DNA of 64,000 nt. Source: Schistosoma haematobium (taxonomy: Eukaryota; Platyhelminthes; Trematoda; Strigeidida; Schistosomatidae). The notes beneath the pieces were generated by a model. The model was not told the origin of the DNA, made no database searches, and saw nothing but the letters and a program-made list of their open reading frames with translations. The stretch is taken from contig NC_067196.1 of NCBI RefSeq assembly GCF_000699445.3, positions 78,854,364-78,918,363 of the forward strand. The letters run 5' to 3'. Shown here in pieces: positions 22,746 to 34,349 of the stretch. Both the position numbers and the translations under genes were made by a program. Position 1 is the stretch's first letter. Each line of letters begins with the position of its first letter.

Positions 22746-24095
22746 TCGATAATGTAATAAGAAGACGAAGATTATCAGAACTATGTGATATATTAGCGCA
22801 ATACATTTCGAACAATCTGATCACAAATATACTTGTTAAGAGCATTTATATATAAAAATAAAAGGTCAACTGGACTAGAAATGGAGGGTACGATGAGATA
22901 AGGATAATACTAAGAGTAATAATAATAATAATAATGTGAACACAATTCGAAACCTAATCACTCTGGATAATAAGTCAATATTACCAGGGTAGGTTTAAGG
23001 TTAGAACAAACTATTTTTGAACACACAAAGGGGGTTTGAATTTTCGTATGGCTAAGGTTTCAATAAACCTTAGTATACGCCCTTTTACACTTTTATACAA
23101 TACCACAAAAGCTGAGTTTAGATCAATCTTGTGACCTGTTTCAATTATATGTTTAGCAATAGAGGATGATGGATGTTTATCCTCTGCTCTTATTGGGTCA
23201 CCTGATTGTATTTGTTTCTTCAACCATTTTTGGTACGTGTTCACACATCCTAATTTTAAGATCACGATTGCTCCTCCCTATGTATGTGTAACTACACACA
23301 CATTGAAATTGGTAAACACAGTGGGATGTGACACAATCGTTTTCATGTCTTTTAGGTTTTAGATGAAGCATGCACCTTGTTCTTTCTTTGATAATGACCT
23401 TTGCTACGCAATACGTTTTGTTGATGACTGATTTAAGTCTTCGTTTCAATAAAAGGCTATTTGAATCACCTCTGAATGGTAAGGTGATGTGGACAGGCAT
23501 TTTTCTACTAAGGCTACAGTAGGTCTCACTGTACCATGGACTTTCCATCTATTTATGAATTTCAAAGGATAGTCACTTTCCATTAATGTTTTATTTAGCA
23601 ACTTAACGTCATCATCAATGGAGTCATTTATACGAATACAATCAAGCCTGTTGAAAAGGAACCTTGTCAAACCACGTTTGTATTGCACAGGGCAATAACT
23701 ATAATAACTAATGTATTGGCCTGTCCACATTGGTTTTCTAGAAATGGATCGCTTGACTGAGCCATCTTCCCGTCTACTCAGAAGTATATCTAGGAAGGGA
23801 AGCTGATATATCCTCATTTCTTTCACAAACAACTAAGATATCGTCCATATATCTCTTATAGTGACATGTTTTCGATTCGGTCACCAACCAAATTTTCAAC
23901 ATGTGCCATGAACACATCTGCTAATAATGGTCCTAGCAGACTATCCATAGCAACCCCATCAATTTGACGAAAGTATTCACCTTCAAAATTGAACTGAACT
24001 TTGTCAGTACATATTAATAGTAAATCTCTAAGAATTTTTAAAGGGGGGGACACATAATTTAAGATTGTTATATTACCTTTATTTTTTCTTCTCAA
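22746..24095 (-). mobile_element. Penelope-like retroelement, 5'-truncated and broken
   Basis: Read on the minus strand: RT palm motif IDGVAMDSLLGPLLADVF (about 24000-23930), RT catalytic YMDD (23851-23840), thumb-like LPFLDILLSRREDGS, then GIY-YIG endonuclease CSYTYIGRSNRDLKIRM (about 23290-23240) and a conserved C-terminus ending LCVQK (about 23015). The remaining 3' UTR runs to about 22746. PLEs couple an RT to a GIY-YIG nuclease for target-primed insertion. The pieces lie in different frames and the N-terminus is missing. It sits in the intron splitting Ig5, ending 40 to 60 bp from the next exon. Confidence 0.85.
23011..24095 (-). pseudogene. PLE reverse transcriptase / GIY-YIG ORF remains
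   Basis: Four overlapping minus-strand frames (24095-23856, 23832-23446, 23548-23198, 23265-23011) together cover RT motifs from the palm to the C-terminus. At least three frameshifts are needed to join them: one just before the YMDD box, one between RT thumb and linker, one after the GIY-YIG motif. A protein from this copy is not expected. Confidence 0.8.
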
Positions 24096-24131
24096 TTCAT
24101 CTTATTATAAAACTTTAAATTTATTGAATAG

Positions 24132-24356
24132 TACCTGGTCTACCACGTCCAACAATTCATTGGCTTCGTACAATTGGAATGAATGAAAAAACTGAAATTA
24201 TAAATCAGTACTTTAATTATGAATATAATGAACAGTCAAAAAGTTTTATAATTAAATTATATAATTTAAGTATATATGATTCTGGAATCTATAGTTGTTT
24301 TGTAAAAAATGAACTTGGATCAAGTCAATTAGCATCTGTAAATGTTCTCATTAAAA
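24132..24356 (+). CDS. Exon: second part of Ig domain 5
   Basis: The acceptor is tattgaatag and the donor A|gtatgt, phase 1 at both ends. The peptide GLPRPTIHWLR gives the I-set core tryptophan, and YDSGIYSCFVKNELG gives the second cysteine in the textbook D-S-G-x-Y-x-C-x-x-x-N-x-x-G form. VNVLIK is the last strand. A minus-strand Penelope element ends only about 40 to 60 bp upstream of the acceptor. Confidence 0.92.
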
Positions 24357-24569
24357 GTATGTTTGTAATTCATAATATAATCAAAACACTTTTTTTACTG
24401 AATTAAATGAGTTCAGTTTTGACATTTTAAATTATAAAGTTTTTTTTTGTAACTAATCAATTTTTCAGGGTATATCATGGGTCTTTTTTTGAGTAGCTAC
24501 AAATGAATAATTACATGTATTCAATGTTATTGATACCATCTAGCTTGGATATACTTTGGAAATCAGAAA

Positions 24570-24715
24570 ACATTGGACAAGTATTTTTATTGTAGTATAA
24601 GATAAATCATCAGTGAGACTTCATTATTTCAATGGGAATTGAACCCAGGACCTTCAGTTTTGTGGAGAACGCTTAACTGCTAAACTACTGAGCTGCCATT
24701 TGATGATGTACTTGT
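24570..24715 (-). mobile_element. tRNA-headed SINE remnant with decayed hammerhead
   Basis: On the minus strand: ggcagctcagtagtttagc (A-box region), ggttcaattccc (B-box), then CACTGATGA and, after a loop, ACTTGTCCAATG. CTGATGA and the GTC with its stem I partner survive, but the GAAA box is lost. Confidence 0.5.
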
Positions 24716-25229
24716 TTGATTTCAATGAATTCACAACATTGAGGGAATCATAGATACTTGGCCTTAAGGAGGCTCGTAGTAAAATGAAATAGCTGTCCAG
24801 AGTTCCCTGGCTTTCATTGGTTGTCTAACTTAGTTCGATTCGTGATACCAATAACACTCAATAATTTCGACATATCTCCCTATGCATATTACCTGTTTTA
24901 TACTCCCAGTGTTATTCATCATTGTCTTTTTTTTGTTTTCTCATAAGTAGATCTTAAAGTCAGTGTTCTTGGGATATCATGTATCAAAGATTTCAAATGA
25001 TAAGTTTATCCGACAATGAAATGGGTATTTAGAATTACGTTCCTTTCTCATACTTTCATCCTTGTTTAGCATTCAATTCAAAGATAGCTCTTCATTTTGG
25101 AGGCCATTGATTATCATAGTTTAGATTTTGTCATTTTAATTTTAATTACTGAAGAGGGATTCACTGGTTAGCGGTTAGTTGGTTGAAAAGTATTTGGTTT
25201 TGTGGTATTTAAATTTTTGTAGGCCATTG

Positions 25230-25440
25230 TAAATTTGTTATCCTAGAAGGCAAGAAAATTTGAGTGGCGTTATACCGGAATTTACTATTTAGTAACTTAG
25301 ATACTTTGATCAGGTCACCACTGACCCTTCTGTGTGATGAGGGACATGGGCGCGGCTTTGCCAACCTTTCTTCATACGACACACTTGAGATTCCAGCGAA
25401 TAAATTCGTTATGGTTCTTTGAATCTAATTCAAGAGATTA
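25230..25440 (-). mobile_element. CR1-like LINE fragment (ORF2 C-terminal region)
   Basis: The minus strand reads SYEERLAKPRP, followed by HRRVSGDLIKVSKLL. This is the S-Y-E-E-R-L-A-K-L-x-L plus R-R-x-R-G-D-L-I-x-V-Y-K signature near the end of CR1-clade RT proteins (SR1/Perere-type in schistosomes). Only a short degenerate piece remains. Confidence 0.65.
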
Positions 25441-25504
25441 TAGTCTTCCTATATGTAACTATACAACACTGTATATAATATTAAACACTTATTGATAGCC
25501 AAAC

Positions 25505-25615
25505 AGCTGAACGCTCACCTTCATGAAGTTTGCATTGATGATGTAGTTCAAAATGACAATGATGATTCGCAATCAAAACATCTAGCTCAGAGAACCCAAT
25601 TTAATCAAATACATG
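25505..25615 (+). mobile_element. Penelope-like element 3'-end fragment
   Basis: It matches the last ~110 bases of the PLE arm at 30560-30656 (tgatgatgtagttcaaaa, then acatctagctcagagaac), with several substitutions. Confidence 0.55.
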
Positions 25616-25879
25616 ACTCTGAAATAATTTGATTTATACCGGCATCGTTTTTCAAATCATTTGTAATGGCTTAAATTTATTTTAAAGAATAAATTTTATT
25701 TTGGAATAATGTCTCAAGTCGAGATAAGAATCTCTAAATAAGGTTGGCACTCAAAAACAAGTTCATGAGCCGGAAAATCTTATGCATGACATATAAAGTA
25801 AATTAGATGTGGCTGTAGGGAGACCCACACAAACAAGCTGATGTAATGTTATCTTCTACTCAGTATTAGTCGATTTAAA

Positions 25880-26425
25880 TCTGTAATAAATAAGAACTTT
25901 CGTCTAAAGTTGATCGAATAATTTCACAGTATTGGGGCGCCGAGATAATGTGAGACATTAAAAAGGAAGAATGTATATGTAAAATCTGGTCCTCTTTGAA
26001 ATCATTCTTTTATCTTGTTTATTTATCTTCATTTAATGCATGCTGCGACCTTTCTTGATTCATATCATATATAAAAATTATGTCTTCTTAATATTCACTG
26101 ACCGAAGACAATATATAATGAATGAAATTTCTTCTTCTCATACAAATATGCACACAATCTGTTATCTTAACATTTTTCCTTTCACACCATATGTCTCTTA
26201 CACACGAATGTAAATACCTACTTTAAACATTGTTAACGTTGATTGGATGACTTATTCAGTAAATAGTAAACCGTAGAAACACCTACCTATTCATATTCGA
26301 TAATTTTGATGTTTGATTATATTTCCTTGAAAAAGGTTGGACCATATTGCCAGGCGAAACGTTGGATTTACTCCAAATTCACTCCTGAGATTTTACAAAC
26401 ACATTCTTCCTTTTTAAATCTATAA
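25880..26425 (+). repeat. Palindromic repeat with hammerhead-like loop (copy 2)
   Basis: It shares the left flank (aataagaactttcgtctaaa) and arm ends of the element at 190-415: aaggaagaatgtat near 25963 is the reverse complement of the sequence ending near 26420. Here the arms are separated by over 300 bp of other sequence. Near 26325-26385 the string ttgaaaaaggttgg, then ccaggcgaaacgttgg, repeats the hammerhead-like core, again with TTGAAAA instead of CUGANGA. Confidence 0.5.
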
Positions 26426-26596
26426 TGTTTTAATGTAGCCAAAAAAACTACTGATGACTCCAACGATATATGAGTTTCCCTCTGATCAAATATGCTACCT
26501 GTTAGTTTATGAAATTAAACTGTATATATAATTTAAAAGTCTCATGCCTCATCTAACAACATTCGGTGATCTTCGAAGAATTTGTTTTCTAAGTTT

Positions 26597-27034
26597 CGAT
26601 AATGCAATGAGAAGACGAAGATTATCAGAACTATGTGATATATTAGCGCAATACATTTCGAACAATCTGGTCACACATATACTTGTTAAGAGCATTTATA
26701 TACAAAAATAAAAGGTCAACTAGACAGGAAACGGGTAAGAGGAGATAAGGATAATGATAAGAGTAATAATAATAATAATGTGAACACAATTTGAAACCTA
26801 ATCACTCTGGATAATAAGTCAATATTACCAGGGTAGGTTTAAGGTTAGAACAAACTGTTTTTGAACACATAAAGGGGGTTTGAATTTTCGTATGGCTAAG
26901 GCTTCAATGAACCTTAGTATACGCCCTTTTACACTTTTATACAGCACTACAAAAGCTGAATTTAGATCAATCTTGTGACCTGTTTCAATTATATGTTTAG
27001 CAATAGAGGATGATGGATGTTTATCCTCTGCTCT
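26597..27034 (-). mobile_element. Penelope-like element 3' fragment
   Basis: It is close to 22746-23190, covering the 3' UTR and C-terminal codons (AKHIIETGHKIDLNSAF, ending LCVQK) on the minus strand. Homology stops sharply at about 27034. It is a second, shorter insertion of the same PLE family in the next intron. Confidence 0.8.
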
Positions 27035-27094
27035 AAGTGTCAAACTCTTCATGTTAAAACTAAGTGACTGGAATGAGTCACTTTTGAACCACAT

Positions 27095-28463
27095 GCTGTA
27101 AACTCATTTCTTATGGAGAAACCTTAGGGATCAAAATAAATCAGCATTTTTCAATGCTCCTTAATTATAACAGTTGTTTTCAAACAATTCAACTGCCATA
27201 AATTATGAGTAAGATTCTTCTGTCTACGGTCACCAAACATACTCTCATTACTCTAACTATGTTAAGTAAAACTTATTATGAATGTGGTCATTGAAATAAA
27301 CCATATGCTGGAAAATCAACGAGCCAATGTCAAAATTCTCCGACCTATTTTCTAACATAATCCATAATTTAGGGAAAATCTGATCTGATAAAACCAATTT
27401 GATATCAGATGTTGCTAAGAAAAAAATATTTTCAACAAAAAAATCAACTGAGAATAATTGTTTACAGTAATTTCATGTTTTAGCTTGACAGTTAGATATT
27501 GAAAATTATTTCTATTACTATAAATGCTTATCTCTGATTCTGTCTCAATTTTATCTATGGCCTCTCTTTTCACATCATTAGAATCATTTTAAATTAATTT
27601 ATTCTCGCTAGTATTGCTATTTACGAAGATATTTTTGATGAAAGATCTGTATGGTTTGAAGTTTCCCTTTTATCATAAATAGATACCGCTTCCAAATCTA
27701 TGTGTCAAATAATCGTTATTTTACATATTTTAAGATTTCTATGTAGTACCCATCAACATTACCAAACATGATTGAGCAAATGATATCAAATTTTTTTCGG
27801 TGATCATCGAAAATTAACTGTTGACTGTTCTAGAGTTTCAAAGTGGGACGATAGATGTTCTATTCTTTCTAATTTTCAGTGACTCAACGGCTGATTTCCA
27901 TCTTTATAGTCATATTTCTGTTACAACTGCCTCTCTTTTTTTATATTATATCCATATTGTTCTAGTCTGTTGATTTGCATACATCGACTTATAGTTTTCG
28001 CTTGTTATAAAAATAACACATATATTGAATACTGTCTATTATTTTGATCTTTTAGTTTAATAAGTAACTCATTTTGTAATTATTTGAGTTATTCAAAGTA
28101 TGCAATTCAAGAAATAACATCATTCAAATCTTAGATCTACTTAACGTTATGAATGTATGTGCTGATTATTGTAGTGTATGTACAATCAATACGTAGATAA
28201 GTATATTTTCGACTAGGGTCGACGTCATCATCGTTGTCGTCGTGTTCCGGGAGTTAATAAATTTTCACTTGTACCAGTTTTGTGTACATACTTTCGCGTC
28301 GTGAAAACTGTACAGATCCCTTATTTCAAGTATTAAATGATAACTGTTTCCAACACAACAATCAAACATAACAAGTAGCATTAAACGACAAGACATATCA
28401 GTATAACAAATAGTTCTTACAAATTCAAACATTTCTATGTACTTGATCATTGTAAATAGTTGG
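27095..28463. other. Intron sequence, no gene seen
   Basis: AT-rich, no recognised repeat or coding sequence. Confidence 0.5.
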
Positions 28464-30668
28464 ACAAAAAGAAGATGGTGGAGAAGATTTGTAGCTCAGG
28501 TGGATGATTTTGATGGAGTTTTGTTCTCTGAGCTGGATGGTTTGGTCGTGGAGCTTTCATCGTTCTTCTGAACGACATCATCAGCACAAACTTCAGATAG
28601 AAGTGAAGTGTTCGAATTTCTCCATATGTGTTTCACAGCTTGTTCTGTGCACCTCGATGTTGATTGGTTCTTGTTGACCTTAAATTTATCATTGTTTACT
28701 TCTTTGTTTTGGTTGTGTCTCCCATTGGTTTGATTTTTGTTCCCATATTTATGCATGGTTTTCCTGATTGGTTGATAAATTGGATTGATTTCAATATGTT
28801 TGTTGATTGCTGATTGACCTGAGTGCCAGGCTTCTAGAAATTCTCTGGTGTTTTTGGAGTTTCCTCTGTCTAAGATTTCTACATTTTCCCAATCGAATGA
28901 GTGTCCGTAGTTATCCACGTGTATTGAAATAAGTGAAGAAATATCATGGCGTTTGACTGCTAATTGATGTTCATGTAGGCGTAGGTGGAGGGGACGTCCG
29001 CTTTGTCCGATGTAGTGTTTGTCGCAGTTGGTACAGTTTATTTTGTAGATAATGTTTGATTTGTTCTCCTTTGTTATTTCATCTTTTGGTTTGCATAAGA
29101 TTGATTGTAGTGATTTTGTTGGTTTGTGTGCCACACCTATCCCGAAGGTTTTCAGCAGTCTCGTTGCAGTTTCTGATATTCCTTGTATGTACGGTAGGGT
29201 GATCCTTTTACTGATTTTTGTGCCTGACTTGGGTTGTGATGCTGTGTGCCGTTGTTGCTTTTTGATAAAGTTGATTGGGTAGCCGTTCTTTTGAAATATG
29301 TCCTTCAGGTATTTCTCTTCATTTCTTCGTGCTGCCAGTGTGCTGCAGTGTGTCCTCGCCCTCTTGAACAATGTGTGTACGCAGTTGATTTTGTGAGCCC
29401 TTGGGTTGTTGCTGTTGTAGTTGAGAATTTGATCTGTATGGGTTGGTTTCCTATATACTTGAGTTTCCAGTTTTCCTGTATCAGTTCTAGTGATCAATAT
29501 ATCCAAAAATGCTAGTTGGTTGTTTGACTCCTGTTCCATTGTGAACTTGATGTCATTGAAAACGTTGTTGATCAGTTTGTATGTGTTTTCCAACAACAAC
29601 GTTTTCAATGACATCAAGTTCACAATGGAACAGGAGTCAAACAACCAACTAGCATTTTTGGATATATTGATCACTAGAACTGATACAGGAAAACTGGAAA
29701 CTCAAGTATATAGGAAACCAACCCATACAGATCAAATTCTCAACTACAACAGCAACAACCCAAGGGCTCACAAAATCAACTGCGTACACACATTGTTCAA
29801 GAGGGCGAGGACACACTGCAGCACACTGGCAGCACGAAGAAATGAAGAGAAATACCTGAAGGACATATTTCAAAAGAACGACTACCCAATCAACTTTATC
29901 AAAAAGCAACAACGGCACACAGCATCACAACCCAAGTCAGGCACAAAAATCAGTAAAAGGATCACCCTACCGTACATACAAGGAATATCAGAAACTGCAA
30001 CGAGACTGCTGAAAACCTTCGGGATAGGTGTGGCACACAAACCAACAAAATCACTACAATCAATCTTATGCAAACCAAAAGATGAAATAACAAAGGAGAA
30101 CAAATCAAACATTATCTACAAAATAAACTGTACCAACTGCGACAAACACTACATCGGACAAAGCGGACGTCCCCTCCACCTACGCCTACATGAACATCAA
30201 TTAGCAGTCAAACGCCATGATATTTCTTCACTTATTTCAATACACGTGGATAACTACGGACACTCATTCGATTGGGAAAATGTAGAAATCTTAGACAGAG
30301 GAAACTCCAAAAACACCAGAGAATTTCTAGAAGCCTGGCACTCAGGTCAATCAGCAATCAACAAACATATTGAAATCAATCCAATTTATCAACCAATCAG
30401 GAAAACCATGCATAAATATGGGAACAAAAATCAAACCAATGGGAGACACAACCAAAACAAAGAAGTAAACAATGATAAATTTAAGGTCAACAAGAACCAA
30501 TCAACATCGAGGTGCACAGAACAAGCTGTGAAACACATATGGAGAAATTCGAACACTTCACTTCTATCTGAAGTTTGTGCTGATGATGTCGTTCAGAAGA
30601 ACGATGAAAGCTCCACGACCAAACCATCCAGCTCAGAGAACAAAACTCCATCAAAAACAAAAAGAAGA
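28464..30668. mobile_element. Inverted pair of Penelope-like elements inserted as one unit
   Basis: The target duplication acaaaaagaaga is perfect at 28464-28475 and 30657-30668. Inside, 28508-29570 and 29594-30656 are reverse complements of 1,063 bp with no indels (positions x and 59164-x correspond) and one mismatch noticed (29283/29881, Gly versus Asp codon). The spacer is 23 bp. Both arms start at the same truncated codon and run outward to the PLE 3' end; the left arm carries 32 more bases (28476-28507) that are the start of a following tandem unit. Confidence 0.9.
28496..29570 (-). pseudogene. PLE C-terminal ORF (RT thumb plus GIY-YIG), left arm
   Basis: An uninterrupted minus-strand frame of about 355 codons within the arm. 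It holds the RT thumb (NNQLAFLDILITR, VYRKPTHTDQ), a basic linker, and a GIY-YIG nuclease: IIYKINCTNC with its Cys pair, KHYIGQSGRPLHLRLHEH with the Tyr, Gly and Arg of the active site, and the conserved EAWHSGQ glutamate about 60 residues on. The RT palm with YxDD is absent, so it is 5' truncated. The frame reads on through the spacer into the other arm, where its first 35 or so residues are an antisense artefact. It ends at the natural stop (28496). Confidence 0.85.
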
Positions 30669-30689
30669 ATTTATTTAAATAAAGCATGA
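29594..30689 (+). pseudogene. PLE C-terminal ORF, right arm
   Basis: The same domains as the left arm on the + strand, with one amino-acid difference seen (Asp for Gly in QKND). The last ten codons after 30656 are flanking host sequence: the arm stops just before the natural end, and the frame then runs into the target duplication. No RT palm, so non-autonomous. The frame also opens leftward to 29490 only because the palindrome is open on both strands. Confidence 0.85.
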
Positions 30690-30854
30690 ACAACTATTGA
30701 TGCAGAATAATATGAATTCACTATACTTCGTGGTTTGTCGTCAGTTGCTTACATCCAAATATGTAATAGAATTTTACATTGAGATAAGAAATAATGTGAA
30801 ACAATGTAAATGATGAATGTAAATGATTGGAATGACAAAGGTTTACAATAATAG

Positions 30855-30872
30855 CTATATATATATATATAA
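30855..30872. repeat. Short (AT)n run
   Basis: About nine AT units. Confidence 0.8.
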
Positions 30873-31345
30873 GCAAGAACGGGTCAGAGGTTAATTGGTG
30901 TTGGAATTACGGAATCAATTCAGGGTGGGTGGTATAATGGTTGAGTGGAGTTCATAAATTGTGTGCTAATTTTAGAAGTAGTGAAGGTTTCATGGAATTA
31001 AACAGTGATAAGATAGGTTACGTAATAATTGAACAGAATTTGAAAAGTTAACATAATTTAAGAGGGTAAGTGGACGGAAATGTGTGAATGAAAAATTGGT
31101 TTAAGAATTCGGTAATGGGGTGGGGGAACATAACACAATAAATATTTTAAAAATAAATAATTCGATGAAATAACACAAATAACCAAAAAAAAGAACAATA
31201 AAAACAATAAAAACGGATTACCAAGGTAATATAATAAGTTTACTAATGTCTCTTTTTGAATACATAAATCCGGTCTAAGTTTTTTTTATCACGATCACTT
31301 CAGCAAAACGGAGAGCAGTCGTACTTTTTTGTCTGCTGATAATTT
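30873..31345 (-). mobile_element. Possible PLE 3' fragment (third PLE family)
   Basis: At 31345-31240 the minus strand reads a short piece, TALRFAEVIVIKK, resembling the A-E-A-L-A-I-R-K C-terminus of the PLEs at 23030 and 55620. The adjoining GC-richer, G-rich sequence to 30873 would be its 3' UTR. Assignment rests on this short match and is tentative. Confidence 0.35.
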
Positions 31346-31456
31346 TAAAAGCGTGCGGAATGTCGATGGTATGCCCGGTATCAATTTATTATTATTTATT
31401 TTTTCTGTTTTCTTTTTTTCTTTTTTTTTGTTTTTTTTCTTTACATCATTCATTAG

Positions 31457-32041
31457 GTAAACCTGTTTTAATAAATAGACCAAATGAAAAAATGATTCTT
31501 AAATTTGAAAATGTTCATTTATTAAAACAAAACACAACTCATCAACAAGATAACATTGAAAATTTCTTAGAATACACTATACATATAATTCCTGATAATA
31601 ATAATAATAATAATAATAGTAATAATAATAATAATATGAATTGTACATTTCTATCCAGTTTAACATCTGATGTTCAATGGTTATTTCAAAGTGATCAAAC
31701 AATAAATGATTTAAATAAACATATAATGATTGATCAAAATCTTTTAAAACAATGGACAAATAATTATTTAATTAAAAATAAATTTGGTTTATGGAAAATT
31801 ATAACATCATTAAATTTTCAATTCAATTCAATTATATTATATATAAAGAATTCATTCAATAAAATAATGAATCAATTAAATCATGAATATCCTAATCAAT
31901 TCATTCCATATAATTGGGATTATTATGTATTAAAACAATTCATTGAATTTTTAATTATTCTTCAATTTCAAGGTAATTATTTATGTGAATTAACAAATTC
32001 AATAGGAATTGAACATGGATTAATTAATTTAATGGTACAAA
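31457..32041 (+). CDS. Exon: Ig domain 6 with poly-Asn insert
   Basis: The acceptor is tcattcattag after a long T-rich tract and the donor A|gtgagt, phase 1 at both ends. This is the largest exon, 194 codons. Ig landmarks are MNCTFLS (first cysteine), VQWLFQ (tryptophan) and QGNYLCELTNSIG (second cysteine). Two features are odd. An AAT microsatellite is translated as a run of Asn broken by one Ser just before the first cysteine. In addition about 100 residues separate the tryptophan from the second cysteine, roughly twice the normal length, and are rich in Ile, Asn, Lys and Phe. No stop interrupts the frame, so the insert is probably a real, poorly constrained loop. Confidence 0.85.
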
Positions 32042-32187
32042 GTGAGTAGAATGGATTTATTTTTGTTAATTGATTAATATATTGTTATCATTTGTGACCT
32101 ATGTACTCTATTCATGTATAATGTAATGATATCGTTTTTATATTGTAAAAGTTAAGATTGCATCAATAGGCCACAATATATAAAAGA

Positions 32188-32715
32188 GGGAAACTAAAGT
32201 TCTCAAATACAACACAGAGAACACCAACTATACTAATTATACTTCATGGTGAAACACTGGAAGATGTAGAATCCTTCATATACCTGGTAAGAAGTATCAA
32301 TGAACAAGGTGGATCGGATGCAGACGTAAAGGTGAGGATTGGCAAAGCAACAACAACATTCCTACTATCGAATAATATATGGAACTCAAAACAACTGTTT
32401 CTCAACCAATATCAAAATGACAATCTCCAATACGAACGTCAACACAGTTCTGCTGTATGAAGCTGAAACTTCGACAACTATTACAACCAATAACAAGAAG
32501 GTGCAAGTATTTATAAATAGTTGTCTACGCAAGATACTTAATGTCCGTTGGTTGGATATCATCAGCAACAGCTTACTTTGGGAGAGAACAAACCAGCTTC
32601 CATCTGAAGAGGAAATGATGGAAAGACTCTGGGAGTGGATAGGACATACATTATGGAAATCACCAAACTGAATCACGAAGCAAGCGCTAACTTGGAATGG
32701 TGAAGTTATGCAAAG
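32188..32715 (+). mobile_element. RTE LINE fragment (ORF2 thumb and C-terminus)
   Basis: It corresponds to 38670-39180 of the full RTE ([48 protein letters not shown]). Several frameshifts and a stop (CTGA after SPN) make it a dead fragment. The 3' tail is missing. Confidence 0.8.
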
Positions 32716-32892
32716 TTACATTTGGTAACAGTCAAGTTTTTTTTTGTTCAATAAGCTATGAATTAATTAATATCAGTTAAAGTATTCCCACTGAATATTT
32801 CGTTGTTTCAGTATATATTAGCATCAAACAATTGATGGAGATGTTAGAATTGTCACTGTTTAGATCACAAAATGATCTTAGACAGACTACTG

Positions 32893-33060
32893 TCGAACGC
32901 TTGTAAGTACCGGACGGCCATTTCGTCATAGTATGACAGTCTTAAACAATACGCATCCGTAGCTCAACATCCGCAAATGGAACTCAGAATGTTCAATCTC
33001 GCGCACGAATGCCTAAGCTCTAGATCGGTGGGCCGATATCCAATAGTGTTAGTGTCTATC
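32893..33060 (-). mobile_element. Old SINE family B copy
   Basis: On the minus strand it aligns with family B: a tRNA-like part, then ggatgcgtattgtttaaga and gacgaaatggccgtccgg. The hammerhead is decayed (TTTAAGA for CTGAGGA). Confidence 0.45.
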
Positions 33061-33129
33061 CTCAACCAATTTTTAATATTTCGCAACCTTGACCCACTGC
33101 TAATCATGTGCTCACAAGTGACTAGCTTC

Positions 33130-33620
33130 AAGATGTAACACCTAAAGTTCTAGTAAGAAGTCGTAACCACTGGAGCTCAACCATATTCAATCCAAGACGA
33201 ATATCCACAATACAAGCGAGACTGAAGGTCCTAACTTCGAGTACCGCCTGTGGATTAGTGAGTTCGCGCTGCTGAAAAGTATCATAACTGAACGAAACAG
33301 ATGTCCTGCGCCCTCGCATTTACAATAGTGGTCGGGTTAAGATTGGTTCTTAATTTAAATCCTAATTTTAGTTTTAAAAAATCCTGATCATACATGCTGA
33401 GCACTGAAGGAAATAGCTCAACGTCATAAACCATTATGGATAATGAGAAATTTTTACAGTAAGTTGCTGGGGAGACATTAGTCTCCATTTCTTTGACATA
33501 CTTGAGTAACTGACGCACAATCGGAGGCTGAAACACTGATCTTTCGACACCATAGTCAAAAACACAATGAATCAGTCACGTAAGCTAATGGTCAATGTTA
33601 GTAATAAAAGGAGAAACCTG
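33130..33620 (+). mobile_element. tRNA-headed SINE (family E) with decayed hammerhead
   Basis: A B-box-like ggtcctaacttcgagtaccg at 33227 precedes a hammerhead-like unit at 33266-33312: GCGCTG, CTGAAAA (G8 changed), GAACGAAAC, then GTC and CTGCGC. Stem I pairing (GCGCTG with CTGCGC, one mismatch) is retained. The remainder to 33620 is unassigned repeat-like sequence. Confidence 0.45.
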
Positions 33621-33679
33621 GAGTTTAGCCACCAATTTTATTCAGAGCTAATCCGTGTCGGGTAAAAACATCTGTCTAC

Positions 33680-33950
33680 CTCAGTACAATCGAAGATCGT
33701 CACGCAATTTCGTGGATTGGTTGAGGTTAGACATTAACACCACTGGACGCCTGCCTGCTCAGTGGTCTGGTTGATTAGGCGCCTGGCGCGAGACTGGTGG
33801 GGTCCGGGTTCGAATCCGGCGGGGTGGGGAGTCTTGGATACGCACTGCTGGAGAGTCCCGTACTAGGACGAAACGACCGTCCAGTGCTCTCAGGTTTTCC
33901 ATGGTGGTCTAGCTTCAATTGACTCATAATTTCAATCAAAAATAAGTATT
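33680..33950 (+). mobile_element. SINE family B, complete, ribozyme mutated
   Basis: Full family B order: leader (ttcgtggattggttgagg, ttagacattaacacc), tRNA-like head (gctcagtggtc; ggttcgaatcc), hammerhead, and tail tggtggtctagcttca. The ribozyme box reads CTGGAGA in place of CTGAGGA, so conserved A6 is lost. Confidence 0.75.
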
Positions 33951-34349
33951 TTAACAGCATTACTGAAGCTATCGACTTCGGGAGTATTGTCATGAAGTTG
34001 AATAAGGCTTATACATTTAGGTGTGATATCAAAATGTTCGGATGATTCTAAGATTGTTTCTACAAGGAGTTGACATCATTCCAGTAACTATTAGATATTT
34101 TATCTTACTTCTAGAATCATTATTAATGTGCATCAGCGACCTCACAAAAAATAAAGTTTATTACTTTTATTTCTTCAGGAAACCATAAAACCCTAAGACC
34201 ATTGGGCGATGAGGTATCATCGGCAAAAACAGCCCGGTGTAGCTTTCTAGTTTTCAGTGGTTTACTCGATGATATCACTCTTTAAATAATGCTATCTTCA
34301 AAATAAGATTCACTTTAAAGTCATTTCTTTTACTACTGATTTTTTTTAG

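Noticed and set aside
22915..22935. CRISPR-like or tandem array
   Set aside because: Only a short AAT microsatellite; no direct repeats with unique spacers occur anywhere in the window, and the DNA is eukaryotic.
29490..29674. Upstream extensions of the two ~390-codon Penelope frames, starting MINISKNASW on both strands
   Set aside because: They are the antisense of the opposite arm read through the palindrome centre; identical starts on both strands arise from the inverted repeat, not from a real N-terminus.
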